A stretch of DNA of 64,000 nucleotides from Pseudomonas fortuita (GTDB taxonomy: Bacteria > Pseudomonadota > Gammaproteobacteria > Pseudomonadales > Pseudomonadaceae): assembly GCF_026898135.2 (NCBI RefSeq), contig NZ_CP114035.2:3575501-3639500 (forward strand), in the 5' to 3' direction. Under the pieces are notes generated by a model. The model saw only the letters and a list, made by a program, of their open reading frames with translations, ran no database searches and was not told where the DNA came from. Positions within the stretch are counted from its first letter, which is position 1. Every line of letters begins with the position of its first letter. Below are positions 46,265 through 56,157 of the stretch, piece by piece. The position numbers and the translations under genes are program-made.

Positions 46265-47316
46265 TGCGACACGATCACGACGCTAGCGCTGCCCTGCTGG
46301 AGCAGGTCAATCAGGCGCTCAACGAACGCACGCCTCTGCGCATTCAGGGCAGCAACAGCAAGAATATGCTTGGCTGTCCGGTCACGGGCGAGGTGCTTGA
46401 TACCCGCAGCCACCGCGGGATTGTCAGCTATGACCCCACCGAGTTGGTACTAACCGCCCGCGCCGGTACGCCGTTGGTGGACATCGAGGCCGCGCTCGAC
46501 GCCGCCGGCCAGATGCTGCCTTTCGAGCCACCGCATTTTGGCCCTGGAGCCACCCTCGGCGGCATGGTCGCCGCCGGACTTTCCGGCCCACGCCGCCCTT
46601 GGGCCGGCTCGGTACGGGACTATGTACTGGGCACCCGCGTTATCACCGGTCACGGCAAACTGCTGCGCTTCGGTGGTGAAGTAATGAAGAACGTCGCTGG
46701 CTACGATCTCTCGCGGCTGATGGCGGGTAGTTTCGGGTGCCTGGGGGTGTTGACCGAAGTGTCGCTGAAGGTGCTACCCAAGCCGCGCAAGTGCCAGAGC
46801 CTGCGCTTGGAAATGGACCTGCACCAGGCCTTGGGCGAGCTGGCCGAATGGGGCCAGCAACCGATACCGATCAGTGCAGCCTCCTACGACGGGCATGCCC
46901 TGCACCTGCGCCTGGAAGGCGGCGAAGGCTCGGTGGCCTCCGCGGTCGAGCGTCTGGGAGGTGAGGACCTCGATGGTAGTTATTGGACTGACCTGCGTGA
47001 GCAACGCCTGGGCTTCTTCGAGGCCCCTCAACCGCTGTGGCGCCTTTCGCTGCCACACAACAGCGCGCCGATCGAATTGCCGGGCAGGCAGTTGCTGGAC
47101 TGGGGTGGCGCACAGCGCTGGTTGAAATCCGACGTCCCCGCAGAACTGATTCGCCAGGCGGTAGCCCGCATCGGCGGTCATGCGACTCTTTATAAATCAG
47201 ATCCGGCGTCGTTCCATCCGCTGGTGGCACCGCTGCTGCGCTACCACCGCAATCTCAAGTTGCAACTCGATCCCCAGGGCATCTTCAACCCGGGCCGCCT
47301 GTACGCCGAAGTCTGA
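46264..47316 (+). CDS. glcE: Glycolate oxidase, FAD-binding subunit GlcE
   Basis: 350 residues. A shorter paralogue of GlcD with the FAD site GPGATLGGMVAAGLSGPRRP and GGEVMKNVAGYDLSRLMAGS. It is required for activity of the GlcDEF complex. It begins on the last base of the glcD stop codon and ends ten bases before glcF, so the three subunits are translated together. Confidence 0.97.
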   Translation: MRHDHDASAALLEQVNQALNERTPLRIQGSNSKNMLGCPVTGEVLDTRSHRGIVSYDPTELVLTARAGTPLVDIEAALDAAGQMLPFEPPHFGPGATLGGMVAAGLSGPRRPWAGSVRDYVLGTRVITGHGKLLRFGGEVMKNVAGYDLSRLMAGSFGCLGVLTEVSLKVLPKPRKCQSLRLEMDLHQALGELAEWGQQPIPISAASYDGHALHLRLEGGEGSVASAVERLGGEDLDGSYWTDLREQRLGFFEAPQPLWRLSLPHNSAPIELPGRQLLDWGGAQRWLKSDVPAELIRQAVARIGGHATLYKSDPASFHPLVAPLLRYHRNLKLQLDPQGIFNPGRLYAEV

Positions 47317-47325
47317 GAGTGCACC

Positions 47326-48543
47326 ATGCAAACTAATCTGAGCGAACAAGCCAAAAGTCTTCCCCGTGCCGAGGAAGCCGAACGTATTCTGCGCTCCTGC
47401 GTGCATTGCGGGTTCTGCACGGCCACCTGCCCCACCTACCAACTGCTGGGCGATGAGTTGGATAGTCCGCGCGGACGCATTTACCTGATCAAACAGGTGC
47501 TCGAAGGACAGCCGGTCACGGCCAAGACCCAAGCTCACCTGGACCGCTGCCTGACCTGCCGCAACTGTGAAACCACCTGTCCGTCCGGAGTGCAATACCA
47601 CAACCTGCTCGACATCGGCCGCGCCGTGGTTGAGCAACAGGTGCCTCGCCCGCTGGGCCAGCGGCTACTGCGTGAGGGCCTGCGTGCAGTGGTACCGCGT
47701 CCTGCACTGTTCAAGGCCTTGACCAGCACCGCCAAAGCCTTCCGTCCGTTGCTGCCGCAAACCCTGCAAGCCAAGCTACCGCGCCATCCGCACCCGGCCA
47801 AGCCTCGTCCTCAACTGTTGCATGCACGTCGTGTGCTAATGCTCGAAGGCTGCGTGCAACCTGCCCTCTCGCCCAACACAAATGCGGCGGCAGCACGTGT
47901 GCTTGACCGCTTGGGAATTTCTGTGACTGCGGCCCGCGAGGCCGGTTGCTGTGGTGCAGTGGACTACCACCTCAATGCTCAAGAAAAGGGCTTGGAACGC
48001 GCCCGGCGCAATATCGATGCCTGGTGGCCAGCTATCGAGGCAGGTGCCGAAGCCATCGTACAGACGGCCAGTGGCTGCGGCGCTTTTGTGCGCGACTACG
48101 GCCATCTGCTCGAAGACGACCCTGCATACGCCGAAAAGGCCGCGCGGGTCAGTACTCTGGCTCGTGACTTGGTCGAGGTGTTGCGCGACGAGCCATTGGA
48201 ACGGCTGGGTATCCACGGCGATCGTCGCTTGGCCTTCCACTGCCCCTGCACTCTGCAACATGCACAAAAGCTCGGTGGCGCTGTTGAAGGTGTGCTTGAG
48301 CGACTGGGCTTCAGCCTAACCGCCGTGCCTGACAGTCACCTGTGTTGCGGTTCGGCAGGCACCTATTCGCTGACTCAGCCGGAACTGTCATTTCAACTGC
48401 GCGACAACAAGCTCAACGCCCTGGAAAGCGGCAATCCGGAAGTTATCGTCACCGCCAACATCGGCTGCCAGACCCACCTCGACGGCGCTGGACGCACACC
48501 TGTGCGCCATTGGATTGAACTGGTGGAAGAAGCACTCGTTTAG
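47326..48543 (+). CDS. glcF: Glycolate oxidase, iron-sulfur subunit GlcF
   Basis: 405 residues. Two ferredoxin-type [4Fe-4S] motifs: C25-x2-C28-x2-C31-x3-C35 (CVHCGFCTATC) and C75-x2-C78-x2-C81-x3-C85 (CLTCRNCETTC). Two cysteine-rich CCG domains follow (EAGCCGAVDYHL, then DSHLCCGSAGTYS). It passes electrons from the flavin subunits to the membrane quinone pool. Last gene of glcDEF; a hairpin follows at 48558. Confidence 0.97.
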   Translation: MQTNLSEQAKSLPRAEEAERILRSCVHCGFCTATCPTYQLLGDELDSPRGRIYLIKQVLEGQPVTAKTQAHLDRCLTCRNCETTCPSGVQYHNLLDIGRAVVEQQVPRPLGQRLLREGLRAVVPRPALFKALTSTAKAFRPLLPQTLQAKLPRHPHPAKPRPQLLHARRVLMLEGCVQPALSPNTNAAAARVLDRLGISVTAAREAGCCGAVDYHLNAQEKGLERARRNIDAWWPAIEAGAEAIVQTASGCGAFVRDYGHLLEDDPAYAEKAARVSTLARDLVEVLRDEPLERLGIHGDRRLAFHCPCTLQHAQKLGGAVEGVLERLGFSLTAVPDSHLCCGSAGTYSLTQPELSFQLRDNKLNALESGNPEVIVTANIGCQTHLDGAGRTPVRHWIELVEEALV

Positions 48544-48557
48544 GTGACTCCGATGAT

Positions 48558-48588
48558 CTCCCACGGCGCTACGTTCCGTCCGTGGGAG
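48558..48588. terminator. Hairpin after glcF
   Basis: CTCCCACGG and CCGTGGGAG form a perfect nine-base stem with a 13-base loop just after the glcF stop. No long T run follows, so it may be a weak terminator or an mRNA-stabilising stem. Confidence 0.55.
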
Positions 48589-48596
48589 TTCCCGAA

Positions 48597-48673
48597 GTGC
48601 CATTCGATACCTTTTGTATCGGCAGAAAACGCTTTCCAAGTGTTCTGCCGCTAACAAGCCTCATCCAGACTGA
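48597..48673. promoter_or_regulatory. LysR operator/promoter region upstream of glcG (copy 2)
   Basis: Repeats the region upstream of gcl, with the palindrome CGATA-CCTTTTG-TATCG at 48605-48621. The copy even keeps CATTCGATACC, which at the other locus contains the LysR start codon, so it arose by duplication. It predicts that the LysR protein encoded at 36266-37171 also controls glcG-glcB. Confidence 0.7.
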
Positions 48674-48741
48674 TAGCCACAGAAAACCTAGTGCCATGCA
48701 ACGCATAGCAGTATGCAAGAAGCACTAGCCAGGAGAACACC

Positions 48742-49140
48742 ATGCAACGCAAAGCTGTGCTCGAACAAGCCGAAGTCGCCCGCATCCTCGCTGCCGCACG
48801 CGAAGAGGCGCAGCGTAACCAGTGGGCGGTGTGTATCGCCGTAGTCGATGACGGCGGCCACCCGCTGGCCCTCGAGCGCCTCGATGGTTGCGCCCCCATC
48901 GCTGCTTACATCGCCACCGAAAAGGCTCGCAGCGCAGCGCTCGGCCGACGCGACACCAAGGGTTACGAGGAAATGGTCAACGGCGGGCGCACCGCGTTTG
49001 TCAGCGCACCGCTGCTGACATCGCTCGAAGGGGGCCTTCCGCTGCGGGTGGACGGGCAAGTGGTTGCTGCCGTGGGCGTTTCCGGAGTGAAGGCCGAACA
49101 GGATGCCCAAGTGGCTGCAGCCGGGATCGCTGCGCTCTGA
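48742..49140 (+). CDS. glcG: GlcG/HbpS-family protein (DUF336)
   Basis: 132 residues. Family segments: NQWAVCIAVVDDGGHPLALE, APIAAYIATEKARSAALG and VAAVGVSGVKAEQDAQVAAA. Members are small alpha/beta oligomers that may bind heme or corrinoids; in glc operons the role is unproved. AGGAGA precedes the ATG. It lies 46 bases before glcB and behind the duplicated LysR promoter, so glcG-glcB looks like a transcription unit of its own. Confidence 0.93.
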   Translation: MQRKAVLEQAEVARILAAAREEAQRNQWAVCIAVVDDGGHPLALERLDGCAPIAAYIATEKARSAALGRRDTKGYEEMVNGGRTAFVSAPLLTSLEGGLPLRVDGQVVAAVGVSGVKAEQDAQVAAAGIAAL

Positions 49141-49185
49141 GCGCGGCTTCAAGAACAGATGAACCAAGCGATAGGAGAGACGAGA

Positions 49186-51363
49186 ATGACCGAGCGCGTG
49201 CCATGCCAGCGTTTGCAGGTGGCTGAGAACTTCAAGCACTTCATCGAGGATGAGGTGCTCCCCGGCACCGAGATTACGTCGGATCATTTCTGGAGGGGGC
49301 TCGATGCCCTGGTGCACGATCTGGCGCCGCGCAACCGCGCTTTGCTGGCCGAGCGTGTTCACTTGCAGGGCGAATTGGATACCTGGCACCGCGCCCACCC
49401 CGGGTCGGTAACGGACATGGAGGCCTATCAGCGCTTCCTTGGCAGCATCGGTTATCTGCTGCCACAACCTGAAAAGGTTAAGGTCGGCACGGACCATGTC
49501 GACCGTGAGGTAGCAGTGCAGGCCGGCCCGCAGTTGGTGGTGCCGGTGATGAACGCACGCTATGCGCTCAACGCCGCTAATGCCCGTTGGGGCTCGTTGT
49601 ACGATGCCCTGTATGGCACCGACGCCATCGCCGAAGACGGCGGCGCCAGCAAGGGGCCTGGATACAATCCGGTGCGTGGCGCTCGAGTCATTGCGTTCGC
49701 CCGCGCCTTCCTCGACCAGGCCTTCCCCCTGCAGGGCGGTTCTCACGTCGATGCCAGCGCCTACCAGGTAGTGGATGGTCAATTGCGGGTATCGCTGCAT
49801 AGCGGTGAAGCGATCGGTTTGGCCCAATCGGATCAATTCGTTGGTCACCAGGGCGAAGCATCGTCACCGACCGTCGTACTGCTCGTGCATCATGACTTGC
49901 ACGTGGAGATCCAGATCGACCCGACCAGCCCAGTCGGCAGCACCGATGCCGCTGGCGTCAAGGACCTGGTGCTGGAGTCGGCCTTGACCACCATCATGGA
50001 CTGCGAAGATTCAGTGGCCGCGGTCGATGCCGATGACAAGGTGGCTGTCTACCGTAACTGGCTGGGCCTGATGAAGGGCAACCTGACTGAAACCGTGAGC
50101 AAGAACGGGAAGGCATTCACGCGTACCCTGAACCCTGACCGCACCTACCAGGGCCGCGACGGTAAACCAGTAACCCTGCCGGGGCGCTCGCTGCTGTTCG
50201 TGCGCAACGTTGGTCATCTGATGAGCACCCCAACCATCCTCGATCAGGAAGGTCAGGAGATTCCCGAAGGAATTCTCGATGCCGTAATCACTAGCCTTGC
50301 AGCCGTTCACGACCTGCGCCGCCGCGGCAACTCGCGTAGCGGCAGCGTCTATATTGTGAAGCCCAAGATGCACGGCCCTGCTGAGGTAGCATTTGCCAAC
50401 AGGCTGTTTGGTCGAGTTGAGGATCTTCTTGGCCTGGCCCCTCATACCTTGAAGATGGGCATCATGGACGAGGAGCGCCGCACCAGCATCAACCTCAAGG
50501 CGTGCATCGCCGAAGCCGCCAATCGCGTGGTGTTCATCAATACCGGATTCCTCGACCGTACGGGCGACGAGATGCACTCGACCATGGAAGCCGGCGCCAT
50601 GCTGCGCAAGGGCGACATGAAGTCGACTCCCTGGATCCAGTCCTATGAGCGCAACAACGTACTGGTGGGGCTGGACTGTGGCCTGCGTGGACGTGCGCAA
50701 ATCGGCAAGGGCATGTGGGCCATGCCGGACCTGATGGCAGCCATGCTTGAACAGAAAATTGCTCACCCCAAGGCCGGTGCCAACACCGCGTGGGTACCTT
50801 CGCCTACCGCCGCGACGCTGCACGCGCTGCACTACCACCAGGTAGACGTGCGTCAAGTGCAACAAGAGTTGGAACGCATCGACCTAGACAGCCAGCGCGC
50901 CGAGTTGCTGCAAGGCCTGCTCAGTGTGCCGGTCAGTGTCGATCGCAATTGGAGCCCGACCGAGATCCAGGCAGAACTGGATAACAACTGCCAGAGCATC
51001 CTTGGCTATGTAGTGCGCTGGATCGAACAGGGCGTTGGTTGTTCCAAAGTGCTCGATATCCACGACGTAGGTTTGATGGAAGACCGCGCCACCCTGCGTA
51101 TCTCCGCCCAGCATATTGCGAACTGGCTGCACCATCGTGTGGTTAGCACTGGCCAAGTCCGTGCAGCGCTGGAGCGCATGGCTCAGGTGGTCGATGGGCA
51201 GAATGCTGGGGACCAAGCCTACCGCCCGATGGCGCCGGACTTTGAAAGCAGCCATGCCTTCCGAGCCGCCTGTGACCTGGTGTTCAAGGGACGTGAGCAG
51301 CCAAGTGGCTACACAGAGCCGCTGCTTCATGCCTGGCGGTTGCGCTTCAAACAGGCTCGCTGA
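49186..51363 (+). CDS. glcB: Malate synthase G
   Basis: 725 residues from ATG 49186 (AGGAGA upstream), the usual length. Condenses glyoxylate with acetyl-CoA to malate. Motifs: [60 protein letters not shown] (catalytic Arg/Glu/Asp region) and [20 protein letters not shown]. Together with Gcl it offers the cell two fates for glyoxylate. A hairpin follows at 51394. Confidence 0.97.
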   Translation: MTERVPCQRLQVAENFKHFIEDEVLPGTEITSDHFWRGLDALVHDLAPRNRALLAERVHLQGELDTWHRAHPGSVTDMEAYQRFLGSIGYLLPQPEKVKVGTDHVDREVAVQAGPQLVVPVMNARYALNAANARWGSLYDALYGTDAIAEDGGASKGPGYNPVRGARVIAFARAFLDQAFPLQGGSHVDASAYQVVDGQLRVSLHSGEAIGLAQSDQFVGHQGEASSPTVVLLVHHDLHVEIQIDPTSPVGSTDAAGVKDLVLESALTTIMDCEDSVAAVDADDKVAVYRNWLGLMKGNLTETVSKNGKAFTRTLNPDRTYQGRDGKPVTLPGRSLLFVRNVGHLMSTPTILDQEGQEIPEGILDAVITSLAAVHDLRRRGNSRSGSVYIVKPKMHGPAEVAFANRLFGRVEDLLGLAPHTLKMGIMDEERRTSINLKACIAEAANRVVFINTGFLDRTGDEMHSTMEAGAMLRKGDMKSTPWIQSYERNNVLVGLDCGLRGRAQIGKGMWAMPDLMAAMLEQKIAHPKAGANTAWVPSPTAATLHALHYHQVDVRQVQQELERIDLDSQRAELLQGLLSVPVSVDRNWSPTEIQAELDNNCQSILGYVVRWIEQGVGCSKVLDIHDVGLMEDRATLRISAQHIANWLHHRVVSTGQVRAALERMAQVVDGQNAGDQAYRPMAPDFESSHAFRAACDLVFKGREQPSGYTEPLLHAWRLRFKQAR

Positions 51364-51393
51364 ACCCGTACCTGCCCGTCGCTGATGAGCTCA

Positions 51394-51424
51394 CTCCCAC
51401 ATGACTGCACCGCGTCTGTGGGAG
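51394..51424. terminator. Hairpin after glcB
   Basis: CTCCCACA and TGTGGGAG, eight-base arms with a 15-base loop, 30 bases after the glcB stop. Similar in sequence to the hairpin after glcF, and to P. putida REP arms. Weak terminator or repeat. Confidence 0.45.
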
Positions 51425-51579
51425 ATCCCAAATAACGTTTTCGCAGCATCCAGTACCGACAGGATCTGGCTTGCCAGCGAGGAGGCATTGCTCACCGTCA
51501 TACACATTCGACCAGCTAACCCCGTCGAAACATCCGCATCACCCTTACAAGCTATCAACAATAAAAAGAGGCTTTTAAC

Positions 51580-53265
51580 ATGCAAACTTGGGAACAGATG
51601 TACACTCCCCTCGGCAGCCTGGGCTTGTCAGCCCTGGTCGCGCTGATCCCGATCATTTTCTTCTTTATTGCTCTCGCCGTCTTTCGCATGAAAGGCTATA
51701 TCGCCGGCACCATCACCTTGGTGTTGTCGATCCTCGTCGCCACCCTGGCCTACGACATGCCCCTGGACATGGCCTTTGCCGCTGCCGGTTACGGCTTCGC
51801 CTATGGTCTGTGGCCAATCGCCTGGATCATTGTCGCGGCCGTATTCCTCTACAAGCTTACGGTCAAGAGCGGTCAGTTCGAGGTGATTCGCAGCTCGGTG
51901 CTCTCGATCACCGATGACCAGCGCCTGCAGGTACTGCTGATCGGCTTCTCCTTCGGGGCTTTCCTCGAAGGTGCGGCCGGCTTTGGCGCGCCAGTGGCGA
52001 TCACCGGCGCCCTGCTTGTGGGGCTGGGTTTCAATCCGCTGTACGCCGCCGGGCTGTGCCTGATCGCCAACACCGCACCGGTGGCCTTCGGTGCTTTAGG
52101 TGTGCCGATTATCGTTGCTGGGCAAGTGACTGGCATCGACGCGTTCAAGATTGGCGCCATGGCCGGACGCCAACTGCCGCTGCTGTCGGTCATCGTACCG
52201 TTCTGGCTGGTAGCGATCATGGATGGTTGGCGCGGCGTCAAAGAAACCTGGCCTGCCGCGTTGGTGGCCGGTGCGAGCTTTGCCATCACTCAGTACCTGA
52301 CCTCGAATTACATCGGCCCGGAACTGCCGGATATCACCTCGGCGCTGGTCAGCATCGTCTCGCTGACGCTGTTCCTCAAGGTCTGGCAGCCGACCCGTGC
52401 CGCCGATCGTGAGGTGGTCAGCGTGTCCGGCGGTGCGGCGGTCATGGGCGGTTTCTCCGGCCCTCGCGGCAGTACGCCGTCGCCGTATAGCTTCGGGCAG
52501 ATCCTCAAGGCTTGGTCGCCGTTCCTGATCCTCACTGTGCTGGTAACCATCTGGACGCTCAAACCATTCAAGGCGATGTTCGCCCCAGGTGGCGCGCTCG
52601 AGCAGTTGGTGCTGATGTTCAAGATTCCGCACCTGGACCAACTGGTGATGAAGGCCGCACCCATCGTCGCCCAACCTACCCCAATGGCGGCGGTGTATAA
52701 GTTCGACTTGGTGTCGGCGGGTGGTAGTGCAATCTTACTGTCGGCGCTGGTCTCGATGTTTGTCCTGCGCATCAACTGGAAGACCGGACTGGTCAGCTTT
52801 AAGGAGACCCTGGTCGAACTCAAGCTACCGATCCTGTCCATCGGCATGGTGCTGGCTTTCGCCTTCGTCACCAACTATTCCGGTATGTCTACCACCTTGG
52901 CGCTGGTGCTGGCCGGTACTGGCGCGGCGTTCCCGTTCTTCTCGCCGTTCCTGGGCTGGCTGGGGGTATTCCTGACCGGCTCCGACACCTCGTCCAATGC
53001 CCTGTTCGGCTCGCTGCAAGCCACCACCGCGCACCAGATTGGCGTCAGCGACACCCTGCTGGTCGCTGCCAATACCAGTGGCGGCGTAACCGGCAAGATG
53101 ATCTCGCCGCAGTCGATCGCTGTGGCGTGTGCTGCCACCAGCATCGTCGGCAAGGAGTCGGATCTGTTCCGCTTCACCTTGAAGCACAGCCTGATCTTTG
53201 CCGCCATCATCGGTCTGATCACCCTGTCCCAGGCATACGTGTTCACCGGCATGCTGGTGCACTGA
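51580..53265 (+). CDS. glcA: Glycolate/lactate permease, LldP family
   Basis: 561 residues with at least a dozen membrane segments. LldP-family marks: [20 protein letters not shown] at the N-terminus, [40 protein letters not shown], and [21 protein letters not shown]. coli GlcA and LldP carry both glycolate and lactate; the setting next to glcB argues for glycolate. AAGAGG precedes the ATG. A 216-base gap after glcB may contain a promoter. Confidence 0.93.
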   Translation: MQTWEQMYTPLGSLGLSALVALIPIIFFFIALAVFRMKGYIAGTITLVLSILVATLAYDMPLDMAFAAAGYGFAYGLWPIAWIIVAAVFLYKLTVKSGQFEVIRSSVLSITDDQRLQVLLIGFSFGAFLEGAAGFGAPVAITGALLVGLGFNPLYAAGLCLIANTAPVAFGALGVPIIVAGQVTGIDAFKIGAMAGRQLPLLSVIVPFWLVAIMDGWRGVKETWPAALVAGASFAITQYLTSNYIGPELPDITSALVSIVSLTLFLKVWQPTRAADREVVSVSGGAAVMGGFSGPRGSTPSPYSFGQILKAWSPFLILTVLVTIWTLKPFKAMFAPGGALEQLVLMFKIPHLDQLVMKAAPIVAQPTPMAAVYKFDLVSAGGSAILLSALVSMFVLRINWKTGLVSFKETLVELKLPILSIGMVLAFAFVTNYSGMSTTLALVLAGTGAAFPFFSPFLGWLGVFLTGSDTSSNALFGSLQATTAHQIGVSDTLLVAANTSGGVTGKMISPQSIAVACAATSIVGKESDLFRFTLKHSLIFAAIIGLITLSQAYVFTGMLVH

Positions 53266-53274
53266 TACCCACCG

Positions 53275-53298
53275 GGCGCCGGGTTCACCGGCGCCTTT
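53275..53298. terminator. GC-rich hairpin after glcA
   Basis: GGCGCCGG-GTTCA-CCGGCGCC-TTT, a perfect eight-base GC stem in the 61-base gap before the malic enzyme gene. The T run is short. Confidence 0.6.
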
Positions 53299-53326
53299 CC
53301 ACCCCAATCATGATCGGTGAGAACCC

Positions 53327-54571
53327 ATGACCTCCAATTTCAAGCAAGCAGCCCTGGACTATCATGAACATCCCACGCCAGGGAAAATCCGTATCGAACT
53401 GAGTAAGCCGGCCAACACCGCCAACGATCTTGCCTTGGCTTACAGCCCAGGCGTCGCCGAGCCAGTAAGGGCTATCGCTGCCTGCCCAGATGATGCGTAC
53501 CGCTATACCAGCAAGGGCAACTTGGTCGCCGTTATCAGCAACGGTTCGGCGATCCTCGGCCTCGGCAACCTCGGCCCGCTGGCCAGTAAGCCAGTGATGG
53601 AGGGTAAAGCACTGCTCTTCAAGCGCTTTGCGGACATCGATTCGGTAGATATCGAGGTCAAGGCCACGACGCCCGAGACGTTTATCGATACCGTGGCACG
53701 CATAGCCGACACGTTCGGTGGCATCAACCTTGAAGATATCAAGGCGCCGGACTGCTTCGAGATTGAGCAGAAATTGATTGAGCTGTGCGACATCCCTGTC
53801 TTCCACGACGACCAACATGGCACGGCGATCGTGACTGCGGCCGGTCTACTCAATGCGCTAGAAATCCAGGACAAGCGCTTAGAGGACGCTCGCATCGTTT
53901 GTCTTGGTGCCGGTGCGGCAGCAACCGCTTGCATGAACCTGCTGGTTGCACTCGGCGCCCGTCGCGACAAGCTGTATATGCTGGACCGTCAAGGCGTGAT
54001 CCACTCTGGTCGTGAAGGTCTCGATCCGCACAAGTTGGCATTCGCCAATGACTCAGGAGCACGCACCCTGGACGAGGCCTTGCAAGGCGCCGATGTATTC
54101 TTGGGTCTGTCTGGTGCGAACCTGTTGACCCCTGAGGCACTCGGCAATATGGCAGCGAGGCCAATCCTGTTTGCCTGCTCCAACCCTGACCCAGAGATTA
54201 GCCCTGAGTTGGCCAAATCCGTGCGTGACGATCTGATCATCGCCACCGGTCGGTCTGACTACCCCAACCAAGTGAATAACGTGCTGGGCTTCCCATTCAT
54301 CTTCCGTGGTGCCCTGGATGTGAGGGCTCGACATATCAATGAAGCGATGAAAATTGCGGCGGTAGAGGCACTGCGACAGTTGGCCAAAACCCCGGTCCCA
54401 AGTGACGTACTGCAGGCCTATCAACTGGACAGTCTGGCATTTGGCCGGGATTACATCTTGCCCAAACCGATGGATGCCCGCTTGCTGGTAGCGATTTCGA
54501 GCGCAGTCGCCAAGGCTGCAGTCGAGTCAGGCGTTGCCCGCCTGCCATACCCGGCGCATTACCCCGTATAG
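53327..54571 (+). CDS. Malic enzyme, short form without phosphotransacetylase domain
   Basis: 414 residues. Malate to pyruvate plus CO2 with NAD(P). Motifs: AYSPGVAEPVRAI, SNGSAILGLGNLGPLASKPV, LEDIKAPDCFEIE, FHDDQHGTAIVTAAGLLNAL (metal and substrate site), CLGAGAAATACMNLL (nucleotide site) and FACSNPDPEISPELAK. The C-terminal acetyltransferase-like domain of long MaeB proteins is absent, as in P. putida. It lies behind glcA and would turn malate made by GlcB into pyruvate. Cofactor choice cannot be read reliably. Confidence 0.94.
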   Translation: MTSNFKQAALDYHEHPTPGKIRIELSKPANTANDLALAYSPGVAEPVRAIAACPDDAYRYTSKGNLVAVISNGSAILGLGNLGPLASKPVMEGKALLFKRFADIDSVDIEVKATTPETFIDTVARIADTFGGINLEDIKAPDCFEIEQKLIELCDIPVFHDDQHGTAIVTAAGLLNALEIQDKRLEDARIVCLGAGAAATACMNLLVALGARRDKLYMLDRQGVIHSGREGLDPHKLAFANDSGARTLDEALQGADVFLGLSGANLLTPEALGNMAARPILFACSNPDPEISPELAKSVRDDLIIATGRSDYPNQVNNVLGFPFIFRGALDVRARHINEAMKIAAVEALRQLAKTPVPSDVLQAYQLDSLAFGRDYILPKPMDARLLVAISSAVAKAAVESGVARLPYPAHYPV

Positions 54572-54585
54572 GGGTAAAGCAACAC

Positions 54586-55308
54586 TCAGGCAGGCCACAG
54601 GGAACTGATCAGGGGGACGATCACTGCGGTCAACAGTCCATTAAGGCCAATGCCGACCGCCGCGAACGCAGCCCCCAACCCACTGAGCGGAGCAATCTGC
54701 GCGGCGGCTACCCCACTGCCGGCGACCCCAGCAGCCAGCCCATGGGCACGCCAGTCGTCGACACGTAGCCAACCCAACACACTCCGCCCCAAGACTGCGG
54801 CTACGATTCCCCCGGCAATGGCCAGGCTGGCGGTCAATGCGGGGACTCCCCCAACTTCCTCCGCCAATGCCATGGCGATTGGCGTAGTGACCGATTTGGG
54901 TGCCATAGAAAGCGCCACACTCCGATCCCCTCCCAGTAACCAGACCAGCACAACACCGCTGAGCGTCGTGGTGAGCGAACCGGCCAGGAGGGCCAACCCC
55001 ACCCCACTCAAGCTGCGCCTCACATGGCTGAGGTTAAGTGCGAGTGGTACCGCAAGTGCGACAGTTGCTGGTCCCAAGAGGAAATTGATGAACTGCGCAC
55101 CAGCATAGTAGGTGTCGTAGTCGGTCCCGGTCGCTTGCAATACCACGACCATCAATACGATGGCTATCAACACGGGGTTCGCCCAGGCGGCCCCTGCACA
55201 TCGGCGTTGCACCTGTTGACCGACCACGAAGGCTAACAACGACAGTGACAGCCATAACAGAGGAGAGACTGCCAATGGTGTCCATAACGCAAGCAATGAA
55301 CTAATCAT
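54586..55308 (-). CDS. lrgB: LrgB/CidB-family membrane protein
   Basis: 240 residues, strongly hydrophobic with several membrane helices. LrgB marks: SAPKSVTTPIAMALAEEVGG-like segment (seen as MAPKSVTTPIAMALAEEVGG) and GLAAGVAGSGVAAAQI. With LrgA it forms a pair linked to murein hydrolase control, and in some bacteria to export of pyruvate, acetate or glycolate. The plant homologue PLGG1 is a plastid glycolate/glycerate transporter, which makes its place next to glycolate genes notable. It overlaps lrgA by four bases. Confidence 0.9.
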   Translation of the reverse strand: MISSLLALWTPLAVSPLLWLSLSLLAFVVGQQVQRRCAGAAWANPVLIAIVLMVVVLQATGTDYDTYYAGAQFINFLLGPATVALAVPLALNLSHVRRSLSGVGLALLAGSLTTTLSGVVLVWLLGGDRSVALSMAPKSVTTPIAMALAEEVGGVPALTASLAIAGGIVAAVLGRSVLGWLRVDDWRAHGLAAGVAGSGVAAAQIAPLSGLGAAFAAVGIGLNGLLTAVIVPLISSLWPA

Positions 55309-55706
55309 GCCCGATCCTCTTCACTCGCCGATGCTTGACGCCGTTCAGCCAGACGCGTCAGGTGATGCATCACCATGCCAGTGACCACCAGGCCAAGCAG
55401 TGTAGAAACTAGAAGGCCGACCACAATCGGTATCCAGTCTCGCTCGAGTACACCCAACTCGGCCACAATACCTACGCCAGCCGGTACAAACAGCAATCCC
55501 ATGTTACCGATCAGCGACTGCGCCACTTGCGTCAACGGCGCCGGTGCCCCATCACTTGGGACAATCCAATGGTTGGCAAAAGTGACCAGTGCCACTGCAA
55601 GCAGGAACATACCAATCACTGGCCCAGGTAACGGCAGATGGAACAGGCGCCGGGCAATTTCCCCCAGCAGTTGTGCACCGATGAGCATGGCGAAAGCAGC
55701 GGGCAT
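55305..55706 (-). CDS. lrgA: LrgA/CidA-family holin-like membrane protein
   Basis: 133 residues with about four membrane helices (AFAMLIGAQLLGEIARRLF, LPLPGPVIGMFLLAVALVTF, LFVPAGVGIVAELGVL, IVVGLLVSTLLGLVVTGMVM). LPxPGPVIGM is the family signature. Coupled to lrgB by a four-base overlap. See lrgB for the possible transport role. Confidence 0.9.
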   Translation of the reverse strand: MPAAFAMLIGAQLLGEIARRLFHLPLPGPVIGMFLLAVALVTFANHWIVPSDGAPAPLTQVAQSLIGNMGLLFVPAGVGIVAELGVLERDWIPIVVGLLVSTLLGLVVTGMVMHHLTRLAERRQASASEEDRA

Positions 55707-56157
55707 ATGAACCTCAGTCTAAGAAGTTGCGACCCGCGACCAGTCTAAAAACCTGAGCCACCCAGAGGTTGAAGACCAGTACAATGGACCGAACAGAGTC
55801 AGAACATGGCCCGTTCCCCTTTGCATCTGGAAGGACCGACGAGGTCATGCTGGCCTTTCGGGGGCGCGCTGAAAACCACCCGACTGGCAAATGATTTGTG
55901 CGGAAAGGGTATTTGAATGGGTATCCGCTGTGGAGAAGACATGGATACTTTGGCGAGCACGCTTTCTGACCTTTCAAAGGCAACGCTGCAGGGTTGATCG
56001 CTACCACCACAGCCCGCTGGCCAATCGCTTGCTTGCTACCCTACTTCGCCTCATACCCCCGGCCACGGTGGCCTGGCCGGGTAGCGTCAATATCGACATT
56101 GAACGCCAGCAAGTTGGTCTGCTCGCCATCCAAGTGAAGCTTACGATCGGCGGGACA
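55707..56157. other. Intergenic region upstream of lrgA with a relic
   Basis: 450 bases. Contains the promoter side of lrgAB and, near its right end, the chemoreceptor relic listed separately. No intact gene was seen. Confidence 0.5.
56041..56145 (-). pseudogene. Relic of a methyl-accepting chemotaxis protein signalling tip
   Basis: Minus-strand translation reads DGEQTNLLAFNVDIDATRP and GHRGRGYEAK, then TAG at 56041. This mirrors the universal chemoreceptor tip [19 protein letters not shown] followed by GRGFAVVA. Upstream sequence has no receptor similarity, so only about 30 codons survive. Confidence 0.55.
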
